Position numbers and translations under genes: made by a program
Notes under the pieces: model-generated
What the model saw: the letters and a program-made list of their open reading frames with translations, nothing else
Told to the model about the DNA's origin: nothing
Databases searched by the model: none
Assembly (NCBI RefSeq): GCF_014648875.1
Contig: NZ_BMRY01000004.1
Coordinates: forward strand, 553,253-617,252
Reading direction: 5' to 3'
Length of the DNA: 64,000 bases
Origin: Streptomyces parvus
GTDB taxonomy: Bacteria; Actinomycetota; Actinomycetes; Streptomycetales; Streptomycetaceae
Shown: positions 6,095 to 15,086 of the stretch, one piece after another
Position numbering within the stretch: position 1 is the first letter of the stretch
Layout: each line of letters starts with the position of its first letter

Positions 6095-7477
6095 ATGGAC
6101 GATCGGACCAGGTACGAGGCGGTGAGCAGCCGCGACGCACGGTTCGACGGCGCGTTCTTCTTCGCCGTCGTGACCACCGGCATCTACTGCCGGCCCAGCT
6201 GCCCCGCCGTCACCCCCAAACGCGCCAACGTGCGCTTCTACCCCACCGCGGCGGCGGCCCAGGCGGGCGGCTTCCGGGCCTGCCGCCGCTGCCGCCCGGA
6301 CGCCGTGCCCGGCTCCGCCGAGTGGGACGTCCGCGCGGACGTCGTGGGCCGGGCCATGCGTCTGATCGGCGACGGCGTCGTCGACCGCGAGGGCGTCCCC
6401 GGGCTCGCCGGGCGGCTCGGCTACAGCGCCCGGCAGGTCCAGCGCCAGCTCACCGCCGAACTGGGCGCGGGCCCCGTCGCGCTCGCCCGCGCCCAGCGCT
6501 CCCACACCGCTCGGGTGCTCCTCCAGACCACCCCGCTGCCGGTCACCGAGATCGCCTTCGCCGCCGGGTTCGCCAGTGTGCGGCAGTTCAACGACACCAT
6601 CCGGCAGATCTACGCCCGCACCCCCAGCGCGCTGCGCGCCGAAGCGGGGACGGGGCTCGGCGGCGGCCGCCGCGAGGGGCTGCGGGCCGGCATCCCGCTG
6701 CGGCTCGCCCACCGGGGCCCGTACGCCACCGCCGCCCTGTTCGACCTGCTGGCCGCCGAAGCGGTCGCCCGGATCGAGGAGGTGGCCGGCACACCCGGCT
6801 CCCGTACCTACCGGCGCACCCTCCGGCTGCCGTACGGCTCCGGGCTCGCCTCGGTCGACGAGGCCTCACCGGGCGGCCCCTGGCTGGAGGCCCGGATCCA
6901 GCTCACCGACCTGCGCGACCTGACCACCGCCGTCCAGCGGGTGCGCCGCCTCTTCGACCTGGACGCCGACCCGTACGCCGTGGACGAGGCGCTGGCCGCC
7001 GACCGCCGCCTCGCCCCGCTGGTCGCCGCCCGCCCCGGGCTGCGCTCGCCGGGCGCGGCCGACCCGGAGGAGGCCGCGGTGCGGACCCTGGTGGGGCGTG
7101 CGGCGGCCGAGGAGCTGGTCGAGCGGTACGGGAAGGCGCTGGACGTGCCCTGCGGGGGGCTCACCCACCTGTTCCCGGAGCCGGACGTGCTCGCCGGTTC
7201 CGCCGAGGACCCGGCGCTGCGGGCCCTGGCCACCGCGCTCGCCGACGGCCGGCTGCGGCTGGACGCCGGGGCCGACCGGGACGAGGCGGAGGAGACGCTG
7301 CTGGCGCTGCCCGGGATGGACCGGCCCACCGCCGCCCTGATCCGGATACGGGCGCTCGGCGACCCCGACGTGGACCCGTACGGCACACCGGGCGCGGAGC
7401 GGTGGCGGCCCTGGCGCTCGTACGCCGTACGCCATCTGGAGACGGCGGGTGCGGCGGAGGCGGCAGCCCTGGGCTGA
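6095..7477 (+). CDS. Ada-AlkA fusion protein with degraded glycosylase domain
   Basis: A 460-residue multidomain DNA-alkylation-response protein starting at ATG 6095 (GTG 6092 is also possible). Residues 8-75 are the Ada methyl-acceptor domain with zinc cysteines at about 32, 36, 63 and 66 (YCRPSC and CRRC). Residues 85-180 are an AraC-type double HTH. Residues 190-290 look like the AlkA N-terminal domain, and the rest is HhH-GPD-like. The glycosylase half is odd: the hairpin expected as LPGIGPWTA reads LPGMDRPTA, and the segment between GDPDVDPYG and WRPWRSYA is too short for the helix after the catalytic Asp. The segment before ELVERYG is also shortened. It may act mainly as a methylation-sensing activator. 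It lies 74 bases after rsgA. Confidence 0.85.
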   Translation: MDDRTRYEAVSSRDARFDGAFFFAVVTTGIYCRPSCPAVTPKRANVRFYPTAAAAQAGGFRACRRCRPDAVPGSAEWDVRADVVGRAMRLIGDGVVDREGVPGLAGRLGYSARQVQRQLTAELGAGPVALARAQRSHTARVLLQTTPLPVTEIAFAAGFASVRQFNDTIRQIYARTPSALRAEAGTGLGGGRREGLRAGIPLRLAHRGPYATAALFDLLAAEAVARIEEVAGTPGSRTYRRTLRLPYGSGLASVDEASPGGPWLEARIQLTDLRDLTTAVQRVRRLFDLDADPYAVDEALAADRRLAPLVAARPGLRSPGAADPEEAAVRTLVGRAAAEELVERYGKALDVPCGGLTHLFPEPDVLAGSAEDPALRALATALADGRLRLDAGADRDEAEETLLALPGMDRPTAALIRIRALGDPDVDPYGTPGAERWRPWRSYAVRHLETAGAAEAAALG

Positions 7478-7509
7478 CCCGGGCCGACCGGCCGACCGGA
7501 CACCCCGGG

Positions 7510-7992
7510 TCAGCCCCAGAGCACCGCGCCCAGCCAGGCACCCGCCACCAGCAGGCAGCAGAACAGCTCCACCAGCACCGCGTAGCCCGTCGCCCGCATC
7601 ACCGAGCGCACCGACGTCCAGGCCGCGCCCCGGCTGCCCAGGCGCAGCCGCTCCGCGCCGAAGATGGCCCCCACGTACCCGAGGACCCCGCCCACCACGG
7701 GCACCACGAAGAACCCGGCGATCCCCGCCACCCCGCCGATCATCAATGTCCGGCGCGGCGCCCCCGACTCACCCGGGCGACGGGGTGGCAGCAGCGGCTT
7801 GAGGGCCTGGTTCAGCAGCATCAGCCCCGTCGCGCCGATCAGGACGCCCCAGGCGGCCGGTGTCATGTCGGTGAGCGCCCACCACAGGACCGCCGCCCAC
7901 ACGATCGCCTGACCCGGCACCCCCGGCAGCAGTACGCCGACCAGACCCAGCAGCATGACCAGGCCGACGGCGACGAGCTGCCACACACTCAT
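7510..7992 (-). CDS. DUF456 family small membrane protein
   Basis: A 160-residue integral membrane protein with about four or five hydrophobic helices. The N-terminal segment has LGLVGVLLPGVPG, the Gly/Pro-rich signature of DUF456, and the middle has the matching GGVAGIAGFFVVPVVGGVLGYVGAIFGAE. The function of DUF456 is not known. It converges on the Ada-AlkA gene with a 32-base gap and lies downstream of the TrmB/LuxR-type regulator on the same strand (85-base gap). The ATG at 7992 has no strong ribosome site. Confidence 0.88.
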   Translation of the reverse strand: MSVWQLVAVGLVMLLGLVGVLLPGVPGQAIVWAAVLWWALTDMTPAAWGVLIGATGLMLLNQALKPLLPPRRPGESGAPRRTLMIGGVAGIAGFFVVPVVGGVLGYVGAIFGAERLRLGSRGAAWTSVRSVMRATGYAVLVELFCCLLVAGAWLGAVLWG

Positions 7993-8077
7993 CTGACCAG
8001 CGTGCCGGAGAGTGTCCCGCTCCGCCCGTCAGCGCACCCCGGCCACCTGCGGCGATGAGGCAGTTTGACGACAGGAC

Positions 8078-9070
8078 CTAGGCCCCCGAACCGGTACGGG
8101 CCACCCAGCCACGCTCGTACGCGTGCCAGCCCAGCTGGAGCCGGGTCGAGACGCCCGTCAGCTCCATCAGGCCCTTGACCCGGCGCTGTACGGTCCGCAG
8201 CCCCAGATCCAGCTGCTTGGCCACACTGGCGTCGGTCAGCCCCGCCAGCAGCAGGGACAGGATCTCCAGATCCGTCGGATCCGGCCCGACGCCGTCCTCG
8301 CGGACCCCGCCGCCCTCGCCGAGGCGCAACGGCATGGCATCGCGCCACACCGCCTCGAACAGCCCCATCAGCGACTCCAGCAGACCACTGGCGTGCACCA
8401 CCAGGGCCGCGGGCTCCGCACCCCGCCCGGTCAGCGGGACCATCGCGAGGCTGCCGTCGGCCACCACCAGCTTCGTCGGCACCCGGTCGACCACCCGGCA
8501 CCGCTCGTCCCGGCTCAGCGCCGCCGACAGCTCCAGGATCCCGTACGGCGTCGACAGCACCTCGCGCTCGACCACCACCCGGTAGCTCACCCCGCGCGAG
8601 GCCGCCCGCTCCTCGGACTCGTTCTCCATCCCGGTCACCGCGATCGGCTTCCCCGTCACCAGGGCGCACACCTCGGACACCGCGCCCAGCTGCAACTGGT
8701 GGAAACGCTGGGTGACGGCACTCGCCCCCGTCACCACCTCCACCAGATCGTGCACCGCCGGTTCGCTCGCCTCGGCCCGGTACTCCTCGGCGAGCAGCGC
8801 GGAGGCCAGCTCCGCCTGCTCCAGCTCGTGCCGCTGCTGGATCAGCAGCGCGCCGAGCGCCACCCCGGGCGGAGCCGCCACCCAGCGTCCTGGCCGGGCC
8901 GACGACTGGGCGGCGAGACCCTGCTGCTCCAGCCGTCGCAGCACCCGTTCGGCGTCCGCCTCCGGAAGCGCCAGCCGGTGCGCGAGATCGGTCAGCTCCG
9001 CGGCCCCCGCCGCGACGAGCGCGCGGTACGCGGTCTCCTGTCTCTCGTCGAGACCTATGGCCCCCAGCAT
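8078..9070 (-). CDS. TrmB/LuxR-type helix-turn-helix regulator
   Basis: A 330-residue transcription factor. ATG 9070 is chosen for its GGGGAGG ribosome site. Residues 1-65 are a TrmB-like winged helix (LDERQETAYRALVAAG, then LPEADAERVLRRLEQQGL). The middle 190 residues resemble the ligand-sensing part of this streptomycete regulator group. The C-terminal 65 residues are a LuxR-type HTH (DPTDLEILSLLLAGLTDASVAKQL then TVQRRVKGLMELTGV). It is divergent from the secreted subtilase at 9281, with 210 bases between, so it probably controls that protease. There is no receiver or PAS domain. Confidence 0.87.
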   Translation of the reverse strand: MLGAIGLDERQETAYRALVAAGAAELTDLAHRLALPEADAERVLRRLEQQGLAAQSSARPGRWVAAPPGVALGALLIQQRHELEQAELASALLAEEYRAEASEPAVHDLVEVVTGASAVTQRFHQLQLGAVSEVCALVTGKPIAVTGMENESEERAASRGVSYRVVVEREVLSTPYGILELSAALSRDERCRVVDRVPTKLVVADGSLAMVPLTGRGAEPAALVVHASGLLESLMGLFEAVWRDAMPLRLGEGGGVREDGVGPDPTDLEILSLLLAGLTDASVAKQLDLGLRTVQRRVKGLMELTGVSTRLQLGWHAYERGWVARTGSGA

Positions 9071-9280
9071 TCTCCGACCTCCCCGGACGTGGCTGATCGC
9101 GCATCGCGGCGCCCCTGCGGCGGGCCCCGCATGGCGGGAAAGGGCCACGGCGTAAACCCGCCGCCCACATCATCCCCCGTACCCCTGGCCCCTCTGCCAC
9201 TGTGGCGCCACCGCAGCACCAACAACCTCCGGGATGCGGCCTCTTGGGCTGCTTCGTTCCGGAATGACCTGGGGAGAGCG

Positions 9281-12200
9281 ATGCGCCCGATATCGCGTAC
9301 GGCACTCGGAACGGCGACCGCCGCCGTGCTCGCCGTCACCGTGATCGCGCCGTCGGTGGCCGCGCCACCGGACGGGCGAGACGCGAACAGACCGATCACC
9401 GGGAGCGCGGCCACCGCCGCCACGGACCCGAAGCCCGTCACGCTGACGCTCGTCACCGGGGACAAGGTCCTGGTGACCACGGACGCCTCGGGCGCGCCCG
9501 CCGCCACCGCCCTGCCCCGCCCGGACGGCAGCGTGCCCCTCGTCCAGACCCGGCAGTCCGGCCCGGACCTGTACGTCTACCCCGAGTCCGCCGTCTCCGC
9601 GCTCGCCGCCGGAACCGTGGACGAGGAGCTGTTCAACGTCACCGGGCTGATCCGCCAGGGCTACGACGACAGCCGCGCCGACTCCGTCCCGCTGATCGCC
9701 ACCTACACCGGCGACACCGCCCGCCGCACCCTCGTCACCCCGCGCGGGGCCGAGCGCGGCGCGGCCCTCGACATCATCGGCGGACTCGCGCTCACCGCCG
9801 ACAAGAAGCGCGCCGCCGACTTCTGGGCCGACCTGACCGCCCCCCGCTCCCGCGCGGGCTCCGGCCTCAAGAAGCTCTGGCTCGACCGCAAGGTTCAGGC
9901 CAGTCTCGACAAGTCGACTAAACAGGTCGGCGCGGACCGCGCCTGGGCCGCCGGCTACGACGGCACGGGCACCAAGGTCGCCGTCCTGGACACCGGCGCG
10001 GACGCCGAACACCCCGACCTCAAGGGCCGGATCACCGCATCGGAGAACTTCACCGACTCCGCCGGAACCGACGACCGCCAAGGCCACGGCACCCACGTCG
10101 CGTCCACCGCCGGCGGCTCCGGCACGGCGAGCGACGGGAAGAACAAGGGCGTCGCGCCCGGCGCCGATCTCCTGGTCGGCAAGGTCCTCAACGACAGCGG
10201 CTCCGGCGCCGCCTCCTGGATCATCGCGGGCATGCAGTGGGCCGTCGACAACAAGGCCGACGTCGTCTCCATGAGCCTCGGCAGCGCCGAACCCACCGAC
10301 TACACCGACCCGATGAGCCAGGCCGCCACCGAACTCGGCAAGAACAAGGACACGTTGTTCGTCGTCGCCGCCGGAAACCTCGGCCCGTCCCTCAACACCG
10401 TCTCCTCGCCCGGCTGCACCCCCGGAGTCCTGACCGTGGGCGCGGTGGACCGCGACGACTCCACGGCGAACTTCTCCAGCCGCGGCCCCGCGATCGTCTC
10501 GCACACCCTCAAGCCCGAGATCGCCGCGCCCGGTGTCGCGATCTCCGCCGCGTCCGCGGGCGGCCGGGGCTCACAGGCGTACCGCTCCATGTCCGGTACG
10601 TCGATGGCGACCCCGCATGTCGCGGGCGCGGCAGCCGTGGTGAAGCAGCGTCACCCCGACTGGACCGCCCAGCAGATCAAGGCGGCCCTCGTCTCCTCGG
10701 CGAGCAGCGCCGTCCCCGGTGACGTACGCGAGACCGGAGGCGGCCGCCTCGACGTCGACCGCGCGATCCGTACGCCCGTCACCGGCGCCCCCGCCGTGCA
10801 GGGCGGCACCTTCAACTGGCCGCAGGACAAGAGCGACCGCACCACCGTCGCCGTGCCCTACACCAACACGAGCGGCAAGCCGGTGAAGCTGTCGCTGAAG
10901 GTCGCGGGCGTCACCGGTAACGACGGCTCGGCCGTCCGCTCGAAGATCGCCTCGCTCGGCCGCACGTCCCTCACCGTGCCCGCCGGGAAGACCGTCGAGG
11001 TGCCCCTCGCCCTCGACCCCGCCGCCCGGCTGACCGCCGCCCAGTACGGCGATGTCACCGGCCGTGTCCTCGCCACGGCCGCCGGGGGAGTGAAGGTCTC
11101 CACCCCGTTCTCCCTGTACGTGGCACCGGAGACCGTCACCCTGCGCGTCAAGCTCGTCGACCGCACCGGTAAGCCCGCCGACGGCGTCTCCTCCCTCGAC
11201 CTCATCGGCACCGACACCGCCTCCGGCGAACGCCGGTTCAACGAGGGCGCCACCGACCAGACCTTCCAGGTGCGGCCCGGCGCGTACTTCGTCTTCAGCT
11301 TCATCGCGACGCCCGACCCCACTGACCCGACGGGCCGGCTCGTCGGGTCCGTCGGCTATCTGGCCCGCCCCCAGCTGACCGTCACCAAGGACACCACCCT
11401 CGTCCTCGACGCCCGCAAGGCCCACCGCCTGAAGGTGCGGACCGAGGACCGGGCTGCCGAGACACGCGGCGCGACCCTCGCGTTCGGGCGTTCCTGGGAC
11501 GACACCTGGCTGCACTCCGGATCCATCTCCGGCACCGGGATCGTCAAGGACTACCTGGTCGACGTCCAGGGCAAGGCCCGTGACGGGGACTTCGAGTTCG
11601 CCTCCTTCTGGCGCGCCTACGCCCCGCAGATCCAGAAGCTCTCCCTCGTCGGCGGAGCCGCGCTGCACCCCAGGCCGGCCACCACGGGCTCGGTCAACCT
11701 GGACGGCACCGGCCGCGCCGAGGTCGTCGACGCCGGTGCAGGCAGCGCCGCCGAGCTGGAGGCCGCCGGAGCGAAGGGCCGGATCGCCCTGGTGAAGGTC
11801 GGCGACGACGCGTCGAACGTCCTGGCCCAGGCACGGGCCGCCGAGGCCGCCGGGGCGAAGGCGCTCATGGTGCACCGCCCCTCGGCCGGCGACTGGCAGC
11901 CGGGCCTCGGCTACGGGGCCGCGCCCCTGCCGGTCCTCGCTCTGCGCGCCGACGAGGCCGCCGTGCTGAAGAAGGCCCTCGGCAAGGGCGGGGCGGAGGT
12001 CTCCTGGACCGCCACGGCCGTCAGCCCGTTCGTCTACAATCTCGCGTTCCCGGAGAAGGGGCAGCTCACCTCCGACCGCACCTACAAGGTCCGGGACAAG
12101 AAGCTCGGCTCGGTCGTCTCCACCCATGAATCCATGGGCGTGGCCGCCGACTTCATCGACACGCTCCTCGTCTCCCGCCCCTACGGCGCGACCTACAGCG

Positions 12201-13051
12201 CCTCCTCCCTCGCCCTCGTCGCCGCCCCCGGAAAGCGCACCGAGTACTACACGGCGGGGGACACGGTCTGGCAGAAGATGCTCTCCTCCAGTTTCCCGTG
12301 GGGCGAGCTGATGACCGGCGACGCCCGTACGTACCAGGCGGGCCGGACCACGACGGAGGAGTGGTACCGAGGTCTGCTGGTCCCCGGCGCCCCGCGCGAC
12401 GCGAAGGGCGAGGAGGCGCTCGCCGGTGAACGGCAGGACAATCTCATCGGCGTCGCCCCCGCCTTCATGACCGACTCCGAACACGTCGGCCAGCAGGGCT
12501 CGTTCGGAGACATCGGCAGTATGCAGCTCAAGCGTGAGGGGGAACTTCTCGGAAGCAGCGGCTATCCGTTCGGCGTCTTCACCGTGCCCTCCGAGGACGC
12601 CGCGTACGAACTCACCCTGACGACCACGAAGATCGGCTCACCCGCCGCGGTCTGGAAGCGGTCCACGCAGACGGAGACCACCTGGGGCTTCCGCTCCGAG
12701 CGGAAGCCGGACGTGGCGTCGCAGGGGCTCCCGCTGCTCTTCCCCCGCTACGACGTGCCCACCGACGGCATGAAGACGGTGCCCGCGAAGAACGGTCAGC
12801 GGATCGGGCTCGCCGCGACCGGTCACGCCGGGTACACACCCGGTGAACTCACCTCCGCGAAGGTGTCGTTCAGCTACGACGGCGGCGAGGCCTGGCACGC
12901 GGCCACCACCGCGCACCAGGGCGGCCGCTGGACCGCGACCGTCGACCACGCGGACGCGGCGGGCAAGTCCGTCACCCTGCGGACGGAACTGACCGACGCG
13001 AACGGCAACGCGGTCGTCCAGACGGTCGACGACGCGTATGCCGTGCGCTGA
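9281..13051 (+). CDS. Secreted S8 subtilisin-like serine peptidase (1256 residues)
   Basis: A large secreted protease starting at ATG 9281 behind GGGGAG; the open frame further upstream is the opposite-strand regulator. Residues 1 to about 28 are a signal peptide. An N-terminal domain (TLTLVTGDKV, LFNVTGLIRQGYDD) typical of big streptomycete subtilases precedes the catalytic domain with Asp237 (VLDTGAD), His269 (GHGTHVAS) and Ser441 (GTSMATPHVAGAA). The long C-terminal half has beta-sandwich-like modules and a PA-like segment near residues 800-890. It probably degrades extracellular protein. A paralogue of nearly equal length lies at 34461-38225. A perfect hairpin terminator follows. Confidence 0.94.
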   Translation: MRPISRTALGTATAAVLAVTVIAPSVAAPPDGRDANRPITGSAATAATDPKPVTLTLVTGDKVLVTTDASGAPAATALPRPDGSVPLVQTRQSGPDLYVYPESAVSALAAGTVDEELFNVTGLIRQGYDDSRADSVPLIATYTGDTARRTLVTPRGAERGAALDIIGGLALTADKKRAADFWADLTAPRSRAGSGLKKLWLDRKVQASLDKSTKQVGADRAWAAGYDGTGTKVAVLDTGADAEHPDLKGRITASENFTDSAGTDDRQGHGTHVASTAGGSGTASDGKNKGVAPGADLLVGKVLNDSGSGAASWIIAGMQWAVDNKADVVSMSLGSAEPTDYTDPMSQAATELGKNKDTLFVVAAGNLGPSLNTVSSPGCTPGVLTVGAVDRDDSTANFSSRGPAIVSHTLKPEIAAPGVAISAASAGGRGSQAYRSMSGTSMATPHVAGAAAVVKQRHPDWTAQQIKAALVSSASSAVPGDVRETGGGRLDVDRAIRTPVTGAPAVQGGTFNWPQDKSDRTTVAVPYTNTSGKPVKLSLKVAGVTGNDGSAVRSKIASLGRTSLTVPAGKTVEVPLALDPAARLTAAQYGDVTGRVLATAAGGVKVSTPFSLYVAPETVTLRVKLVDRTGKPADGVSSLDLIGTDTASGERRFNEGATDQTFQVRPGAYFVFSFIATPDPTDPTGRLVGSVGYLARPQLTVTKDTTLVLDARKAHRLKVRTEDRAAETRGATLAFGRSWDDTWLHSGSISGTGIVKDYLVDVQGKARDGDFEFASFWRAYAPQIQKLSLVGGAALHPRPATTGSVNLDGTGRAEVVDAGAGSAAELEAAGAKGRIALVKVGDDASNVLAQARAAEAAGAKALMVHRPSAGDWQPGLGYGAAPLPVLALRADEAAVLKKALGKGGAEVSWTATAVSPFVYNLAFPEKGQLTSDRTYKVRDKKLGSVVSTHESMGVAADFIDTLLVSRPYGATYSASSLALVAAPGKRTEYYTAGDTVWQKMLSSSFPWGELMTGDARTYQAGRTTTEEWYRGLLVPGAPRDAKGEEALAGERQDNLIGVAPAFMTDSEHVGQQGSFGDIGSMQLKREGELLGSSGYPFGVFTVPSEDAAYELTLTTTKIGSPAAVWKRSTQTETTWGFRSERKPDVASQGLPLLFPRYDVPTDGMKTVPAKNGQRIGLAATGHAGYTPGELTSAKVSFSYDGGEAWHAATTAHQGGRWTATVDHADAAGKSVTLRTELTDANGNAVVQTVDDAYAVR

Positions 13052-13135
13052 CAGGGCGGGCACAGCGAGCCGCTGAACCGCAGATCGGCTGAGCATACGA
13101 CCGTCTGAAACGCCGAGATGCCGATCGTTCCGACC

Positions 13136-13183
13136 GGTCCGCCGGGCGTCCTTCCCGTGGGGGGTGGGGCCGCCCGGCGGACC
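13136..13183 (+). terminator. Terminator after first subtilase
   Basis: GGTCCGCCGGGCG (13136-13148) pairs perfectly with 13171-13183, followed by CTGTTTATG, 85 bases after the protease stop. Confidence 0.75.
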
Positions 13184-13249
13184 CTGTTTATGGGCCACTT
13201 TTTCCCGATGCCCCGTTTTCGGGCCGCCTTCGCGGTCGACAATAGGGGC

Positions 13250-14974
13250 ATGAGTCAGCAGGGGGAGAAGCCCGCCGCCCACGAGGACGACTGGTGGCGC
13301 AAGCTGTACGACGAGTCCGCGCCGGACACCGGTCCCAGTCGCGCGGCCGACAGCCTCGACGACCGCTTCGACTCCGTGTCGGACACGGTGAGCGGCCCCG
13401 CGGACACCCGCCGGGCCAGCGCACGCGAAACGGTCCGCGACCCGTACGCGGACGCCTACGAGGATCCGTTCGCGGACCGCTACGAGTCCCCGGACGCCGA
13501 CGGTTACGAGGCCGCGCACCCGGCCGCCGAGCCGGTCCGGGACGTGGACGCGAACCGGCCGCCGGACCAGGGGCGGTTGCCGGGGCAGAGCCGGTCCGAG
13601 GTCCCGGCTCCGCCTCCGCCGCCGGTCGTGATCCCGGACCCCTCGGTAGCGACGGGTCCGGTTCAGGACCCCGGACCGGACCGGGCAGCGGCGCCGAGCC
13701 CGGACCCCGACCCGTCAGGGGTTGCGGACCCGCCGCCGGTTCCGGCAGCGGCACCGGCTCCGGATCCCGTGCTGGACCCCTGTGTGCTGGCCCCGCCCCC
13801 GCCCACCGCGCCCCGCACCACCGCCTTCCCGGCGCCCTGGGAAGCGCCCGGTGGGCAGGCCGGACCCCGGACCTTCGCCGCGCCTCGGGTGCCGGCCCCG
13901 CCCGTGCCCGAGGCCGACGGGCAGCCCGAAGCCGGTCTCGCGGCCGACCCCAGTGCGCTGCACGAACTGCCGCCGGATCCCACCCTCGCCGCCGGTGTAC
14001 GGCCCGTCGTCGGGCACCTGGGGGACCGGCCGCCCACCTACGACGCCGAACCCGCCGCGCTGCCCTCCGCCACCTCGGAGAATCTCGAAGGGCTTGTTCC
14101 CGACACCGTGTCGGACGGTGCGAGCTACGGGACGTACACCCTGCGCGCCGCCTCCGTACGCGGCGACTCCGCCCGCTTCCGCGGCGAACCCCGGCGCGAC
14201 GGGCTGCTCACCGCCCGGTTCGGCGCCGCCGAAAGCGCCCTCGTCCTCGTCGCCGTGGCGGACGGCAGGCGGGACGGCGAGGCGGCCCACCTCGCCGCGG
14301 CCGACGCCTGCCGCTGGATCGGCGGGGCCGTCGCCCGCAGCCACCTCCGGCTCTCCGAGGACATAAGAGCGGGCCGCCGGGGCGACCTCAAGTCCGGGCT
14401 GCACCGGCTCACCGACCGTACGTACGGCAAGCTGCGCGCCCGCGCCGCCGAACTGGGCGTCGAACCCGACGCGTACACGGCGAACCTCCGCTGTCTCCTG
14501 CTGTCCGCCGACCCCGACTGCCGCACCCGGGTGTTCTTCGGCGTCGGCAGCGGGGGCCTCTTCCGGCTCCGCGACGGGCTCTGGCAGGACCTTGAGCCCT
14601 TCATCCCGGAGAGCGGCGGGGCAGGCCGGGCCGCGTGGCCCGGCGGCGAGCAGGAGGCGGGGCCGGACGGGGACCGGCTGACCATGGATCTGCAGATCAC
14701 CGGGCCGGCGACGCCTGACGTCGAGGGTCCGCCGCAGCCGCCCGCCGAGCCCTTCCGGTTCCGGGCCTCCGTGGCCCGCCCCGGGGACACGCTGATGCTG
14801 TGCAGCAACGGACTCGCCGAGCCCATGCGCGGCGAGCCGGCGCTCCCCGGCGAGCTCGCCGAGCGCTGGGGGAGCGCAGGGCCGCCCGGACTGCCCGCCT
14901 TCCTCGCCGACACCCAGCTCCGGATCAAGGGGTACGCCGACGACCGCACCTGCGCCGCCGTCTGGGAGGCGTAA
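13250..14974 (+). CDS. PP2C-like phosphatase-fold protein with Pro-rich N-terminus
   Basis: A 574-residue protein starting at ATG 13250 behind TAGGGG. The first 280 residues are disordered, rich in Pro, Asp, Glu and Ala (several PPPPP and DPDPD runs). From about 295 a PP2C/SpoIIE-like fold begins (GTYTLRAASVRGDSARFRGEPRRD, VLVAVADGRRDGEAA). Normal PP2C phosphatases use Asp residues in VADGMGG and LCSDG to bind Mn or Mg. Here the second motif is LCSNGLAEP (Asn520) and the first lacks the GG. It may therefore be a weak or inactive phosphatase serving as a scaffold. The chain ends DDRTCAAVW, matching the usual DDxT. It has no signal peptide. Confidence 0.8.
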   Translation: MSQQGEKPAAHEDDWWRKLYDESAPDTGPSRAADSLDDRFDSVSDTVSGPADTRRASARETVRDPYADAYEDPFADRYESPDADGYEAAHPAAEPVRDVDANRPPDQGRLPGQSRSEVPAPPPPPVVIPDPSVATGPVQDPGPDRAAAPSPDPDPSGVADPPPVPAAAPAPDPVLDPCVLAPPPPTAPRTTAFPAPWEAPGGQAGPRTFAAPRVPAPPVPEADGQPEAGLAADPSALHELPPDPTLAAGVRPVVGHLGDRPPTYDAEPAALPSATSENLEGLVPDTVSDGASYGTYTLRAASVRGDSARFRGEPRRDGLLTARFGAAESALVLVAVADGRRDGEAAHLAAADACRWIGGAVARSHLRLSEDIRAGRRGDLKSGLHRLTDRTYGKLRARAAELGVEPDAYTANLRCLLLSADPDCRTRVFFGVGSGGLFRLRDGLWQDLEPFIPESGGAGRAAWPGGEQEAGPDGDRLTMDLQITGPATPDVEGPPQPPAEPFRFRASVARPGDTLMLCSNGLAEPMRGEPALPGELAERWGSAGPPGLPAFLADTQLRIKGYADDRTCAAVWEA

Positions 14975-15086
14975 CCGCGCGCCCCGTGGGTTGATGGATT
15001 CCGGAGCCCGGCGGAACGACGTTTCGCCGCTCCGGTCCCCGGACAACCGACGTGCACGGAGCACGGGCAAGGAAGGGCGCGCACCC

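Noticed and set aside
8123..9280. In-frame N-terminal extension of the first subtilase
   Set aside because: It is antisense to the TrmB/LuxR-type regulator, and ATG 9281 has a ribosome site and a proper signal peptide.
14991..15086. Extended N-terminus for poxB
   Set aside because: The extra residues have no similarity to ThDP enzymes, and ATG 15087 has GGAAGG upstream and the family-typical start.
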